64,000 nucleotides of DNA from Owenia fusiformis (Eukaryota; Annelida; Polychaeta; Sabellida; Oweniidae), in contig CAIIXF020000010.1 in assembly GCA_903813345.2 (NCBI GenBank), forward strand, positions 3,649,169 through 3,713,168, in the 5' to 3' direction. Position numbers and translations under genes: made by a program. The notes below the pieces were generated by a model. It saw nothing but the letters and a program-made list of their open reading frames with translations. It did no database searches and had not been told where the DNA came from. Positions 1 through 12,500 of this stretch are shown here, one piece after another (the first letter of the stretch is position 1; every line of letters begins with the position of its first letter).

Positions 1-409
1 AACCGGCACATGCGATGACAATGTCAATCGCTTTATCAAAATAAATATAATGGAAAAACGACAATTTCGAGTGTAAGACGTTCGCGCTTTTCAGTAACTT
101 CGTATTGACTCCCAGTAGGCTTCGGGCGAATTTCGTGCAGAAGCACGATTGACTATGGCATTGCAGGAGCTGGTTCATTTTCTCTGCATGAGAAATGAGC
201 AGCTTTTCAGTTGATTAGTAGATTGTGTGGAAATAATGGAATTCTTGTTCTTGACCTACTACGCCAGGTCTGACAATTTAATATAGCACAATGAATATTA
301 TTTACGAATTAATTCTACGTGTGCATGGTATACATATCATGTACTCCAGTCTAGAACTGAATGAAAACGACATTATATAAATCTTCATCCGATATAATTC
401 TTATTTTAG

Positions 410-508
410 AATGAAATGACGTGTTTACATTTAGCAGCGGCAAATGGTCACGTTGAAATGATTGAAAAACTAATTGAGCTTAGAGTAGACGTGGAAGCGA
501 AAGATAAG
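410..508 (+). CDS. ANKDD1: ANKDD1-like, ankyrin exon (first visible)
   Basis: Acceptor ttattttag, donor GTAAGG. 99 nt, phase 0, 33 residues containing TCLHLAA and a GHVEMIEKL helix. No convincing upstream exon was found in 1-409, so the 5' end of the gene is missing from the window. Confidence 0.82.
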
Positions 509-3500
509 GTAAGGTAGTTTAAATTCAAAAAGTGAATTATTGTAAAGATTTCTAACTTTATCCTCCAATGTCCTTATTAGAAAATCTTGTTTACTGGCGT
601 TTCCTCCACTTGAAACTAGCATTTTGTTTCGATTTCATTTGAACGTGTTTCAAATGCCCAACGTACACATTTGAACCTTTTTTGTGTAACATCGAAAATA
701 TGATAGACAAATCCATAAAACACTTATCACCACTGCGGTAAGATAATTAAACCTTATTTAGACATTTAAAACAGTACCAATACGATCTACTATATATCAG
801 TTCATTTCTAAAATAACGTACAACACGTCTCTTAGTCTACTCCAATTTCTAAAGTAATTAAAACTACCCTGAAGACCTGACGAATGCCTGGAACAAACAC
901 GTGCAATTTCCCTTGTGAAATTATATTAGTCAAATATACATGTAGATATAACAGATATCAGATATACTAGCAATTGATATATACTATATTTAGTCAAATT
1001 GTCAATATAAATTGCTATCCGATCTCACATGATGATTGATTGATATGATATGATATGACTAGAATAGTTTTTCTCGTTGTAAAGTTACACGAACGGAATT
1101 AAATAGTTTGGAAAAGACCGGTTGCACACTGACAGATCACTGAGACACTGACAACTTGTATGGTATTACATTTAAACTATCCCAATTAAAGTTAAATTTT
1201 GAAGATTTTAACCAAGAACGTAGAAATTGAATCATTTCTCGAATCGCTGCCAAGATTCTGTAGGTAATGGTAAATATCTTTATAGTACCAAGCATAAGTT
1301 TTGATGAAAACTGGTGATCAAAAAACAAATCTAGAGTCAAGTCTGCCAAAAGAATATGTGTATTTGAAACCTACACATAACTGAGCTCATATAGTACAGA
1401 AGTCGCACGAGAGTCAATTTTAACTTTGAAGGTGTACATTTAAAAGTTGTTATTTTCATATTTTATTGAAAAAAATTCCAGCATGGTCATCTTTTTCTCA
1501 ATGAACGTTTATAAGCTTGCAGCGATTGAAAATGATTTATTCTATCTATTACAATTTGTCAATTTCGAGGTTCTATAATACTCATCAGCTGACTTTTTAG
1601 AAAGGTAAATGATAGGTTTATAAACATACATGTACATGGAAATAAAACAGTCAAGACATGCCACCCACTTGCTGCTGATGTACTCTTTCAGTTGGGGCAA
1701 ACTGCCCTTCATACCGCAGCAAAGGTCGGTGCAGTGGCTGCTATTGAGGAACTCCTAAAGACATCCATTAAGAAAGATGAGCCTGATTTGGTAACCGAAA
1801 TTACCCTTATCATTTGCTTTTTCATTTAAAGGTCTATTATATTTAACTTTAAGGAATTCGGTATCTTACAAAATAAAAATAATTTTAAGAATTCATCAAG
1901 AACATTGACATTATATTCAAGGCATCAATATGATGAATTTGATCTGCATTGACTGATTAATAGCTCATATTATTTCTTTCTAGGAAGGAAAGACTGCATT
2001 GCACCTCGCGGCAGAATGTGGCGACTCACACGCTGTTGACGTACTCCTTGCTTCAAAGTTAAACCCAAATTGCATAACATCTGTAAGCCATTTATTCCTA
2101 ATATCTTGTTTATTCATCTCATATTTAAAAAGAATCTATGTCAAATTGAAAATTGTTTATATGGCGTGCACGGACCTGGGGACAATTCGGGAAATGCGGG
2201 CTTATCTCAGCTTTGAACGTTAATCTCTGCCTTATTTAAAAAGCCAACTATGTGTTTTACATATCATTTTGAAGTATTTTTTATTCGCATTTCAATGAAA
2301 TTATTTTTCCTGCAAAATTTTGATGGGATCCAACACATTTTTAAAGTTAAATATACTCCGACATCGTCAAATACGCTGTAAGACGTAACACTTTACGCTT
2401 ACAGTGCTCGTTGAAATTGAGATAACTTTTGAAATAATGATCAAAATCCCACTTAAATTTTACAATTTATTCAATGGAACATTTGCATTTATGACGTCAC
2501 AATTGCTTAACGGCTACATTCCAAATTATCTTATACGAACGCTTTTAAAATTTTCAAAATTGTGTAAGGTTTTGAAGGCGAATGGGACGAGCAATAAGTT
2601 TACCTTCATTTAACCTTCTAATTTAGGTCTGATTTGAAAGAAAATTTAACTGCACAATATTGTCATGGAGAAATTTACAAAACAATAACCGGTTTGTTTA
2701 TTTTGCAAATAATATCAAAATAAGAGCTGGTTTTCGAGACTTGAAAAAATGTGACGCATCGATTTTTTACCACATATTCCATACATATCAATTTTTACTA
2801 ACGCCCCAAGTGGATTTCTTGACCGTTTTTCAAAATTCAAAAACATTTTAGAAATATTGTCCTCGAGATCTTTCTACCCTGTAAATTTTGTAATGATTAG
2901 ATAAGGATAAAGTATTTTATTTTTAGGTTGACTAAACTTGTAAAAAATGTGACGCTTGTCGTTTTTGACGTTGTAAGGCTGTTTGCGCCCTATACTGCTC
3001 ATTGTTTTTTTTTTTTTTTTTGACGCCATAATGTTACGCTAATTGTCCCCAGTTTCGTGCGACGTGTATTAATCCTTTACTAATTGATCATGAATAATTA
3101 AGCTTTTAACAAGATCAACCAGATTTTCAAAAATCATAATAGACTAGTTAACGTTAACGTTATTGACCGATGTGTGCCGCACACATTCCCCCCCCTGTAA
3201 AAAGTATGGGTATTCATAGCGATTTAAACAAAATGGCTGCAATGTTTCTCCAGCATTTTTACAAGAAGTCTTCAAAGTAATGCAGCAACTCAATGTAAAA
3301 TATTGGTAGAGATGGGACATATGACGTGTTTCACGAAGTTTGTACTTTTAGAATGTAGAATCTCCAAAATGTAATGTAATCTTGCTTTCATAGAAAATGA
3401 TGACCCCACTCCACTTGGCAGCCATGAAGGGCCATACTGATGTTTGCGCAGCTCTTCTCAAGCGTGGTGCTGATGCAGATGCCAAAAACTATGTAAGTAT

Positions 3501-6500
3501 ATAATGTAAAAATTTGAAAAACAAAAACAAAAAAGGTTCATATACTCAAGGGGCGAGGAGGAAAATTCTCAATAAATGGTGTATAGTTGGTTTGGCAGCA
3601 TTTTTAGTTAGGGGAGAGTCTTGGATGAAACTTCCACCTAGGTGATAGCTTTACAGAGTGGTAGGAAGTTCTTATTTTTGAAGAGTTAGCCCCCCACCCC
3701 CCAAAAACACCCCACCCGGGGGAAAAAATGGTTCACACTAAATAACCTTAGATATTTTGATGTTTGTAAGTGACATACATAGATATTATATATATGATTC
3801 ATTTGCAGTATAATTGATGCTGATTGCTCCTAAGGAAATTGAATATTAGTACAAAGTGTGTACCCCAGGGGGCAAATTCGTGACTCATTTTCTTACTATT
3901 TTGATCCTAACTTTTCAATTAGACACTGTACGAGGTTGAAAAAATTCATGGGAAGTGCCCAATAGCAGGGTTAGTAAGCCTGAAAGATGCAAAGCCATTG
4001 ATAAGGTAGGAGCTGAGAAAAAAATTGTTGATTTTTCGAAAAATTTGACATTTTTGACAGTTGGATTTTGTGTATGACTATAGCTGACCCCTATAGTTTC
4101 TAGATCCATCCCTCTATAATGATATTTATGGTTTTATAGTGTGAAACTAAGATGTAAAACATAATTTAGATGGGTTTTAAGGAAGTTGAAGGTTTTAAAC
4201 AAGTCCAAAATTTGAAAAATTGTAAATATAAGGTTTCAAATTTACATATACCAGGTATAGCCATGGCTGACCCCTATAGTTTCTAGATCCATCCCTCTAT
4301 GATGATATTTATGGTTTTGCCATGTGGAACTAATATGTAAAACACAATTTAGATGGGTTTTAAGAAAGTTTAAGGTTTTAAACAATACAAAATTTGAAAA
4401 ATTGTGAATATAAGGTTTTAAATTTACGAATTTCAGGTATAGCCACGGCTGACCCTTATGGTTTTTACATCCATACCTCTATGATTAAATATACAGTTTT
4501 AGAGTGCGGGACTAAGATTTAACATATCCAAAATGAATTTTAAGGAAGTTTTAGGTTTTAAACAAGTCCGTAATTTGAAGAATTGTAAATGTTAGGTTTC
4601 AATTTTATGAATTTCAGGTATAGCCAAAGATGACCCTTATGGTTTTTACATCTATACCTCAGGGATGAAATATATAGTTTTAAGAGTATTTAACTAAAAT
4701 GTAAAAGATACCTAAGATGAGTTTGAAGGAAGTTCAAAGTTTTAAACAAGTGCAGAATTTGAAAAATTGATCTCAAAATTGGTCTCAAATTCATGTTATT
4801 CAGGTACAGCCTTGAATGAGCCCTGATAATTGAAGGTTATGAGCATAATAGTTTCAACTATGACATCATAGCTTAGAGACCAGGTGTAGAATATATACCT
4901 GTTGCAGCAGTTAGTCTGCTGCATATAGATGGAGTGAAAAGTCGTGAACTACAGTAAAATCTCTCTAATCTGAATGCTACTGGTATTTGGACCAGCTAAA
5001 AGCATTCTAATTAGGAGTTTTGAGGTTTTTCCATCTACAATACAAGTTCTGGATTTTGAAGAAATATGAATGCATTCTCAATGAAAAATATTAATAATAT
5101 TTATACTGACCACATAAAAAGCATTCCAAAATCCAATTCAAAAGTTTTGATATCATAACAATTCAGTGTGAAACTGACAATATTTGAGCAATTTTGTAAG
5201 AAATATGTGATATTTGGTAAAAAGAGTTCAAGTTAGACAGGTTAATTTTTCAAATATGAGTGTTCACTGTTCGAAGTAAGGGGTATTCAGATTTCAAGTT
5301 TTTTTTTAACATAGGAGTCAATGGGAGGAAAAATTGGACTTGGAAAAGTGTTCAGATTGGTTGGTGTTCAGATTAGTCAGGTGTTGGGATGATTGGTAGG
5401 TATTCACAATAGTCAGATGTTGGGATATACAGGTTTCACTGATGATATATCATTTATACAAGATGATGAACTAGAACTACTGTACTAGGTGCATTTGATA
5501 ATTTTTACCACAATGTTAATACTATGTCAGGAAAAGAAAGCACCCATGACACTTTGCTTGTATAACTTGAAAATCAACAACACTTTAAGATTTGATAAAG
5601 GTGTCTACCAAATGAGTAATCCACATTAATTCAAATACAAGCACTTGGCATGCTATTCCCTATGATGCTATTTATAGATTTTTAGTCAATGTTATTGATC
5701 AGCTTATTGGTTTCATTACTTTCTCTAGAATCTAAAATTGACCTTGGGTTTATGAGAGTAGTAAATTGGAATGCAGTTATATGGAGTATTGAATTGGCTG
5801 GAATTGGACACACGTTGACTAGCTATGTGTGAGTAAACTATGATCTTATATGGATACAAACAGTTCGTTTGACAATGATCATCTATCTTATCTGTAAAAT
5901 CAGAACTTAAAAAGGGGTTTGAAATGGAAATCGATGAAACCATACCACAAATTGATAAAACTTTCATGATCGATGCAATGGCTATGACAAAAGGAAAATT
6001 AAGATTAACTTATATGTTGAAATTTGGAGAGTTTTCGAAAGCTATATTTGACTACTCCATCAAATCTAGTAAAGGAGCCCAAAGAATAGATTTCATATTA
6101 GACTCCTAGTAGTCTCCATCAGTAAAGGATTCTGAAAGAATGCGAAGAATGTATGCTTCCCCTACTGAACTTTAATCCAAAGAAGAAATTACACCATTAC
6201 CTAAAAACATGAATACCTTTTGGCCAAGTCATATTATACAAATTTTCAAAGATTACAAAGAAATTTAATAAAGCAGCATTCTAAAAGTGTGCCAAATGTC
6301 AAGATTGTTAAAAGTGGAACTATTGGAAAGAACTCAAATATCTGTGAAAATGATAACTGAAATCCCCTGTTAAATTCCACTCTTGAAGAGGCTGATTTTA
6401 AACTTATTCACTCTGTTTTACATATAGCAGGAGAACATGTGGGACTTCAGTAATTTGCATCAAATGACACTGATTTTCTAATTTTATGACTATCATTTCA

Positions 6501-9500
6501 ATAAATGTAAAAAATTCTTCAACTGCTAGAAAATGTCATCTGCAAAGTCAGTATGTAAACATTTTCTACAATGTCTGTTTGTTTGAAACATATTGATCAT
6601 ATATATCATCATATATACTTTTTTGATCTACATGAAGATTTTAGTGTGACAAGACCCTTTTATCCTGGAGTTCCTAATCTCATTGCACTAACGGGAGTTT
6701 CTAGGCCCAGCAGGGTATGATCCTTATAATCCTTATTTTCCCAAATAATTACTGTTGCCTGATGACAAGTTGTTTTATTGGGAGTGTAGTGATTATAATT
6801 TGATAATTTATAATAATATTTTGTATTAGGAGATGATCATTGCTTAATTACTGTATGGGCATAATAAAATAGAGAGAAATCATGTTTCTTTTAATTAACC
6901 ATGTCTTTATGTATTTTGACAATGTAGAACATTACATCGAACATGTTGATGTGAAAAAGTAAAAATGCTATATCACATAATAAATATCATCAAATAATAA
7001 TTAATTAGTTATAATCCATTTAATCAATCAATTACTACACTGTATACGATATCCCTAAGAGCAGTTACACTTTAGGGGGGGGGGGGATTTATTAACCTCT
7101 CACCCCCTTAGGAACTCTAGGGTAAGGTCCTCAACTCTAATGATCTTTCTTTTAACAATACTTGTAACATGGATCAAACCTGACCACAATATTTTCAACA
7201 TCTAATTTCTAAGCTAAAAAAGTCATACATTCAAAAAGAGAGACAGCCAAGGCAATACCTGAAATCGTAAAGGAGGACTGAAAGTATCGCAACAGATTTA
7301 GGACAGTTACATGTTTGATTTTTGCTATTTTCTGGGGATTTGAGGAGGTGCATATGTTAGGCAAATGCATTACCTCCAGGAAAAGCACTCAAAGAGATGA
7401 TAAAATAATTTCTATTTGAGACAGGGTGCAAACAACCCACCCACATGCATCAATATGTTGTGTTTTGACACACAGTTAACCCCTTTAAAGAAATAATGCA
7501 TTCCATCAGGGGTTTAAAAGATATCAAATATGGGTGACCAAAATTAAGCTGAAAGTAATGGAGCACATGAGTTTTCCCTTTGGGAAAATAACAGGAAAAT
7601 ATTGTTTTCTGCTTTATCTAAAAGGAATTTATTATTCCTTTTTATGGGTTAACTATGTCTCAAAACGCAACATATTGATGCAACAAAAATTGAAAAAGCA
7701 GGGGTAAAGGGCTTGAAAATCAGGACAACATTTCCGAAAAAACATGTGGGTGGATTGTTTGCACCTTCGCTGTCTCAAAGTCCAAACTATTTTATCATCT
7801 CTAAGAGTTCTTTTCCCGTAGGTAATGCAATGGCCTATCATATGCACCTGCTTAAATCCTCAGGAAACAGACAAAATCTAACATATGACTGTCTGAAATA
7901 TGTTGCGATACTTTCCGTGCTCCTTTGAGACCTGATATTTCTCAATTTTTCAAACATTGCACTACTTGTTAAAATTCTTAAACTTCCTTAAAATTCATCT
8001 TCGGTATGTTTTACTTCTTAGTTTCACACTCTAAAAATATATGTTTCATCATAGAGGTATGGATGATTTTGGACTTGTTTAAAATCTTTAACTTCCTTAA
8101 AACCCATCTAAATTATGTTCTACATCTTTAGTTCCATACTTCAAAACCATAAATCTCCAAAGAGGGATGGATTTAGAAACTATAGGGGTCAGCCATGGCT
8201 ATACCTGGAATTTGTAAATTTGAAACCTTATATTTACAATTGTTCAAATTTTGGACTTGTTTAAAACCTTTAACTTCCTTAAAACCCATCTAAACTATGT
8301 TTTACATCTTAGTTCCACACTATAAAACCATACATATCATCATAGAGGGATGGATCTAGAACCTATAGGGGTCAGCCATGGTTATACCTGGAATTCGTAA
8401 ATTTAAAACCTTATATTTACAATTTTTCAAATTTTGGACTTGTTTAAAACCTTTAACTTCCTTAAAACCCATCTAAATTATGTTTTACATCTTAGTTCCA
8501 CACTATAAAACCATAAATATCATCATAGAGGGATGGATCTAGAAACTATAGGGGTCAGCCATGGCTATACCTGTAATTCGTAAATTTGAAACCTTATATT
8601 TACAATTTTTCAAATTTTGGACTTGTTTTAAACCTCCAACTTCCTTAAAACCCATCTAAATTATGTTTTACATCTTAGTTCCACACTATAAAACCATAAA
8701 TATCATTATAGAGGGATGGATCTAGAACCTATAGGGGTCAGCCATGGTTATACCTGGAATTCGTAAATTTGAAACCTTATATTTACATTTTTTCAAATTT
8801 TGGACTTGTTTAAAACCTTTAACTTCCTTAAAACCCATCTAAATTATGTTTTACATCTTAGTTCCACACTATAAAACCATAAATATCATTATAGAGGGAA
8901 GGATCAAGAAATTATAAGGGTCAGCTATAGTCATACACAAAATCCAGCTGTCAAAAATGTCAAATTTTTCCAAAAATCAACAATTTTTTCTCAGCTCCTA
9001 CCTCTTCCATGGCCTTGCACCTTTCAGGGTTACTAACCCTGCTATTGGGCACTTTACATGAATTTTTCCAACCTCTTACAGTGTCTAATTGAAAAGTTAG
9101 AATCAAAATAGTAAGAAAATGAGTCACGAATTTGCCCCCTGGGGTACATACTTTGTACTAATTTTCAAATTCTTTAGGAGTAATCAGCATCAATTATACT
9201 GCAAGTGATTCATATATATAATATCTATGTATGTCACTTACAAACATCAAAATATCTAAGGTTATTTAGTGTGAACAATTTTTTCCCCCGGGTGGGGTGT
9301 TTTTGGGGGGTGGGGGGCTAACTCATCAAAAAAAAGAACTTCCTACCACTCTGTGAAGTTATCACCTAGGTGGAAGTTTCATCCAAGACTCTCCCCTAAC
9401 TGAAAATGCTGCCAAACCAACTATACACCATTTATTGAGAATTTTCCTCCCCGCCCCTAGAGTAATACTGTACATACGCTTTTGTTTGCTTCATAACTAT

Positions 9501-12500
9501 TTAGGGTAATCCCCGAAACAAAATATTGTCTAAACAGACAGTAACTTGAATATATAATGACATAATTTTTAATGATCAAACCATTAACAGCAGGTCCGAA
9601 AAACTAAGTTGTCATAAATGGTGTTCTCGGGATCTTTCGAATGAGGCAATTTTCAAGAGACAACTGCATCAACTCGTAGAACAGAGGAGGTTTGGTTGAG
9701 TTTGCCTGATCATGCCTGGTGGCTTAAAACGCAGGAATCGTTTGTCTAATTCATCAAATAAAATAAAAATAGAATCAGTCGGCAAAACCTTTTTATGCAT
9801 TTGTTCCAGTTTCAATTAAGTTGACCATTTGTTTACTCTGTTATGTTTCAGCAAGGAAACACTGCTTTGCACCTTGCTGTAGTTGCCAACTATCCACTCG
9901 TCGTTCAGACCCTCATTGATGGTGGATGCGGGTTAGATCTGCTAAATCACGTAAGTTAATTGATATAACAACACGTTTTAAATCATTGTATGCAGTTTCA
10001 CATGTTTTGTCCGTACATCTATGTTTTTGCTCAAATGTACAATCCATCGAACTAAGTTTGCAGGTAATTCGAAAACGTATCTTTTTATACAACAGGTTTT
10101 GTCATTTTGTAGATCAAACAGCATGTAATAAACTTTACAATAGTTGCAACAAACATTTCCCATTAGGTGTTCTGGTCCTGGCTTGTGATATTGGATCTCG
10201 ATTGGAGGGGGGAGGAGGGGGGAGGAGGGGGGGGATGTTAGACATTGTTTCTTTTCACGTTAGATCATGGTTTTGGGATATATGGGGTCTACTTTTCTTA
10301 TGACAGATTTACACTTACAGTTTGCTTTTCTTTTTGGGTTTCCTTAAAGTTTTTAGTCACCCTTCCCTTTTGGCATTTGTGTTTATATATTCATATCAAT
10401 ATACTGTATACTCCCGGTAATTCGCATGCTTCTATATTTTGCACTTTTCGCGAGTTTTGGAAGATTCGCGAAATATAATTGCCACAAAAGCGATCGAAAC
10501 AACCATCAAATTTTTTTTTTAAAAAGACAATTAAACCACACACAACAATGACAGAAAAATATGAATTAATTTAATTATTGACCATTTGTTACATTAATAT
10601 ACTATCATCTTTATTTTAATGTTAACTTCAGAGACAGCAAACGGCCCTGCATATTGGCACCGAGAGTGGATTGTCTGACATAGTTGATGTTTTGCTTTCC
10701 TCAGGTGTTGACCTGTTTATAAAGGACAAGGTAACTGTTTTCATGATTTAAAAGGGCGTGTTATAATTTAATATAGTTTAAACAGTTACAATTGGTTCCC
10801 GCTCGTTATGTACCTAAAACCACAGTTAGTATTGAATACACCAATTTATAGTCCATGGTGTGACTCCCGAATATGAATACCATTTGCTGAAAAAACTTCC
10901 GGCTTTCGGGTCGAAAAATCTCAAGGGGTCAAAAAACGTAAATATTTTATTTCGAATACATTTTATAAGACACGGAACGTTATTCTAAGCATACGAAGAA
11001 AAGAGATTATAATAACCAGCTCCTTTATTAGACGTCCTAGAGATTTCATACCATGGACTATTACACTTATTTGTATTACTGCCAATTCTATACACATACT
11101 AGCAAGTCTTCACTTAAAACAATGCCGTATCACTCCGTGTGTGTATTTTTGCAAGTCAGTAGCATTTATCCCTTTGCAGTACAAATCACACTAATTACCA
11201 TTACTTAAACATGGCTTTTCAGATGTTTTTCAACGAAAACCGAAATAAAGACCATAGGTAATATATCTCTAGTAATGTATCTCTTTTATCCTAGTAAACT
11301 ATCCCAGCTTTTTAATTTTTTCCTTTCCCTGCTACAAGCAATTTTTATAACAACGAAAGATTTGTTTTCAGACTGGAAAAACAGCACTCTATATTGCAGC
11401 CAGAGGGAGCTATATTAAGATAGTTGATATGATAATTAAAGCTGAACGTGGGTTTTCTAAAAAGGTAAATTACATATATACGAGGTCTTTAACTCGTGTT
11501 ACACAATCAGCATTATTAACTTCCTCCTTAACTCTGTTTGACATTACATATAAGTGGACTACTTTTAGTCAGAATAACCTTAACAATGTTGCACTAGCTT
11601 ATACTGATAGCATAACGGTATATATCATGAATAATCCTGGTTCATGATCAATAATTCCATCTTATCTTTCCAGAAAAAAGAATTGATACAGAATATTAAT
11701 AAAGGATTTCCCAGTCAACCATCCACATCTTCGAAAGATAATTCCAGACAAGTAACTCCCAGTATTGATGAATTATGCTCCACGAGTGATACACCCAAAT
11801 CCTCAAGAAGTTCAGCATTTATCCCTCAACAATCTACGCCAACATTAAAACTTAAAAGAAACGTCAGCTTTGATGATCTTGATAAGGACCCCGATGAAAG
11901 AAGCATTGCACTCAGTCGTATCTCGCATAACACGGATGATATTGGCCAGGACAGTGTAGACGAAGCTTCCACAAATGAAAATAAGGACATTCCTGCAAGT
12001 TCTGAAAGTGGATCATGCAGTCTATATTACACATCAGACCATAACCCAAATGAAGGAAACAACGGAACAGATAAATCTATAGAGACTAGTGATATCTCAA
12101 ATGAAAATGATAAATCCAATGATGTAATATGTTCTGAGATTGTGCCTGAGGATACTTTTAAACATGTTAGTGATGAGAGACTGTGTAATAATAACAAATC
12201 AGAAGCAGCTGAATCCGTGCTTGGCTGCGATTCTACTGAACCGACAACAGAAACAGCAGTAAGTGATGACGGGTTGACTGAATTTGATTCTGCAATAGAC
12301 CCCAATGAACAACCCAGTGACCAGGTCACTGACTATATCTCAGAGAAACACCAGTTACGTAAACAATTTTCAACGTGCAATCATGCATCATTTCACTACA
12401 TGAACGATGTTTTATGGAAGCTGGCTAAGAAACAACTACGGAAAGATGAATGGAGAAAATTGGGGTCATACTGGGAATTCACTGACACGCAGATTCTGGC

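Larger units (their letters stand above)
3543..9464. mobile_element. ~5.9 kb foldback-type element in ANKDD1-like intron
   Basis: The left end (3543 onward: tactcaaggggcg, then the AATTCTCAATAAATGG region) is repeated in inverse at the right end (finishing at 9464). The inverted arms cover ~560 bp of near-identical sequence at 3543-4110 and 8910-9464. They are extended inward by tandem ~180 bp units (left to about 4800, right from about 7960) carrying GCCATGGCTGACCCCTATAG. The core (~4800-7960) has no recognisable transposase, so the element looks non-autonomous. The target-site duplication is unclear. Confidence 0.72.

Noticed and set aside
1-75. Open segment ending at a GTAAGA donor, considered as an upstream ANKDD1-like exon
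   Set aside because: The only open frame leaves phase 2, which does not fit the phase-0 ankyrin exon at 410, and it shows no ankyrin motif.
5924-6109. 61-codon ORF in the core of the 5.9 kb foldback element, considered as a transposase remnant
   Set aside because: No catalytic or DNA-binding motif is recognisable, and the rest of the core is full of stops.
9926-10303. 125-codon ORF overlapping an ankyrin exon
   Set aside because: Out of frame with the ankyrin exon and runs into the intron and G-rich tract. It is a shadow ORF.
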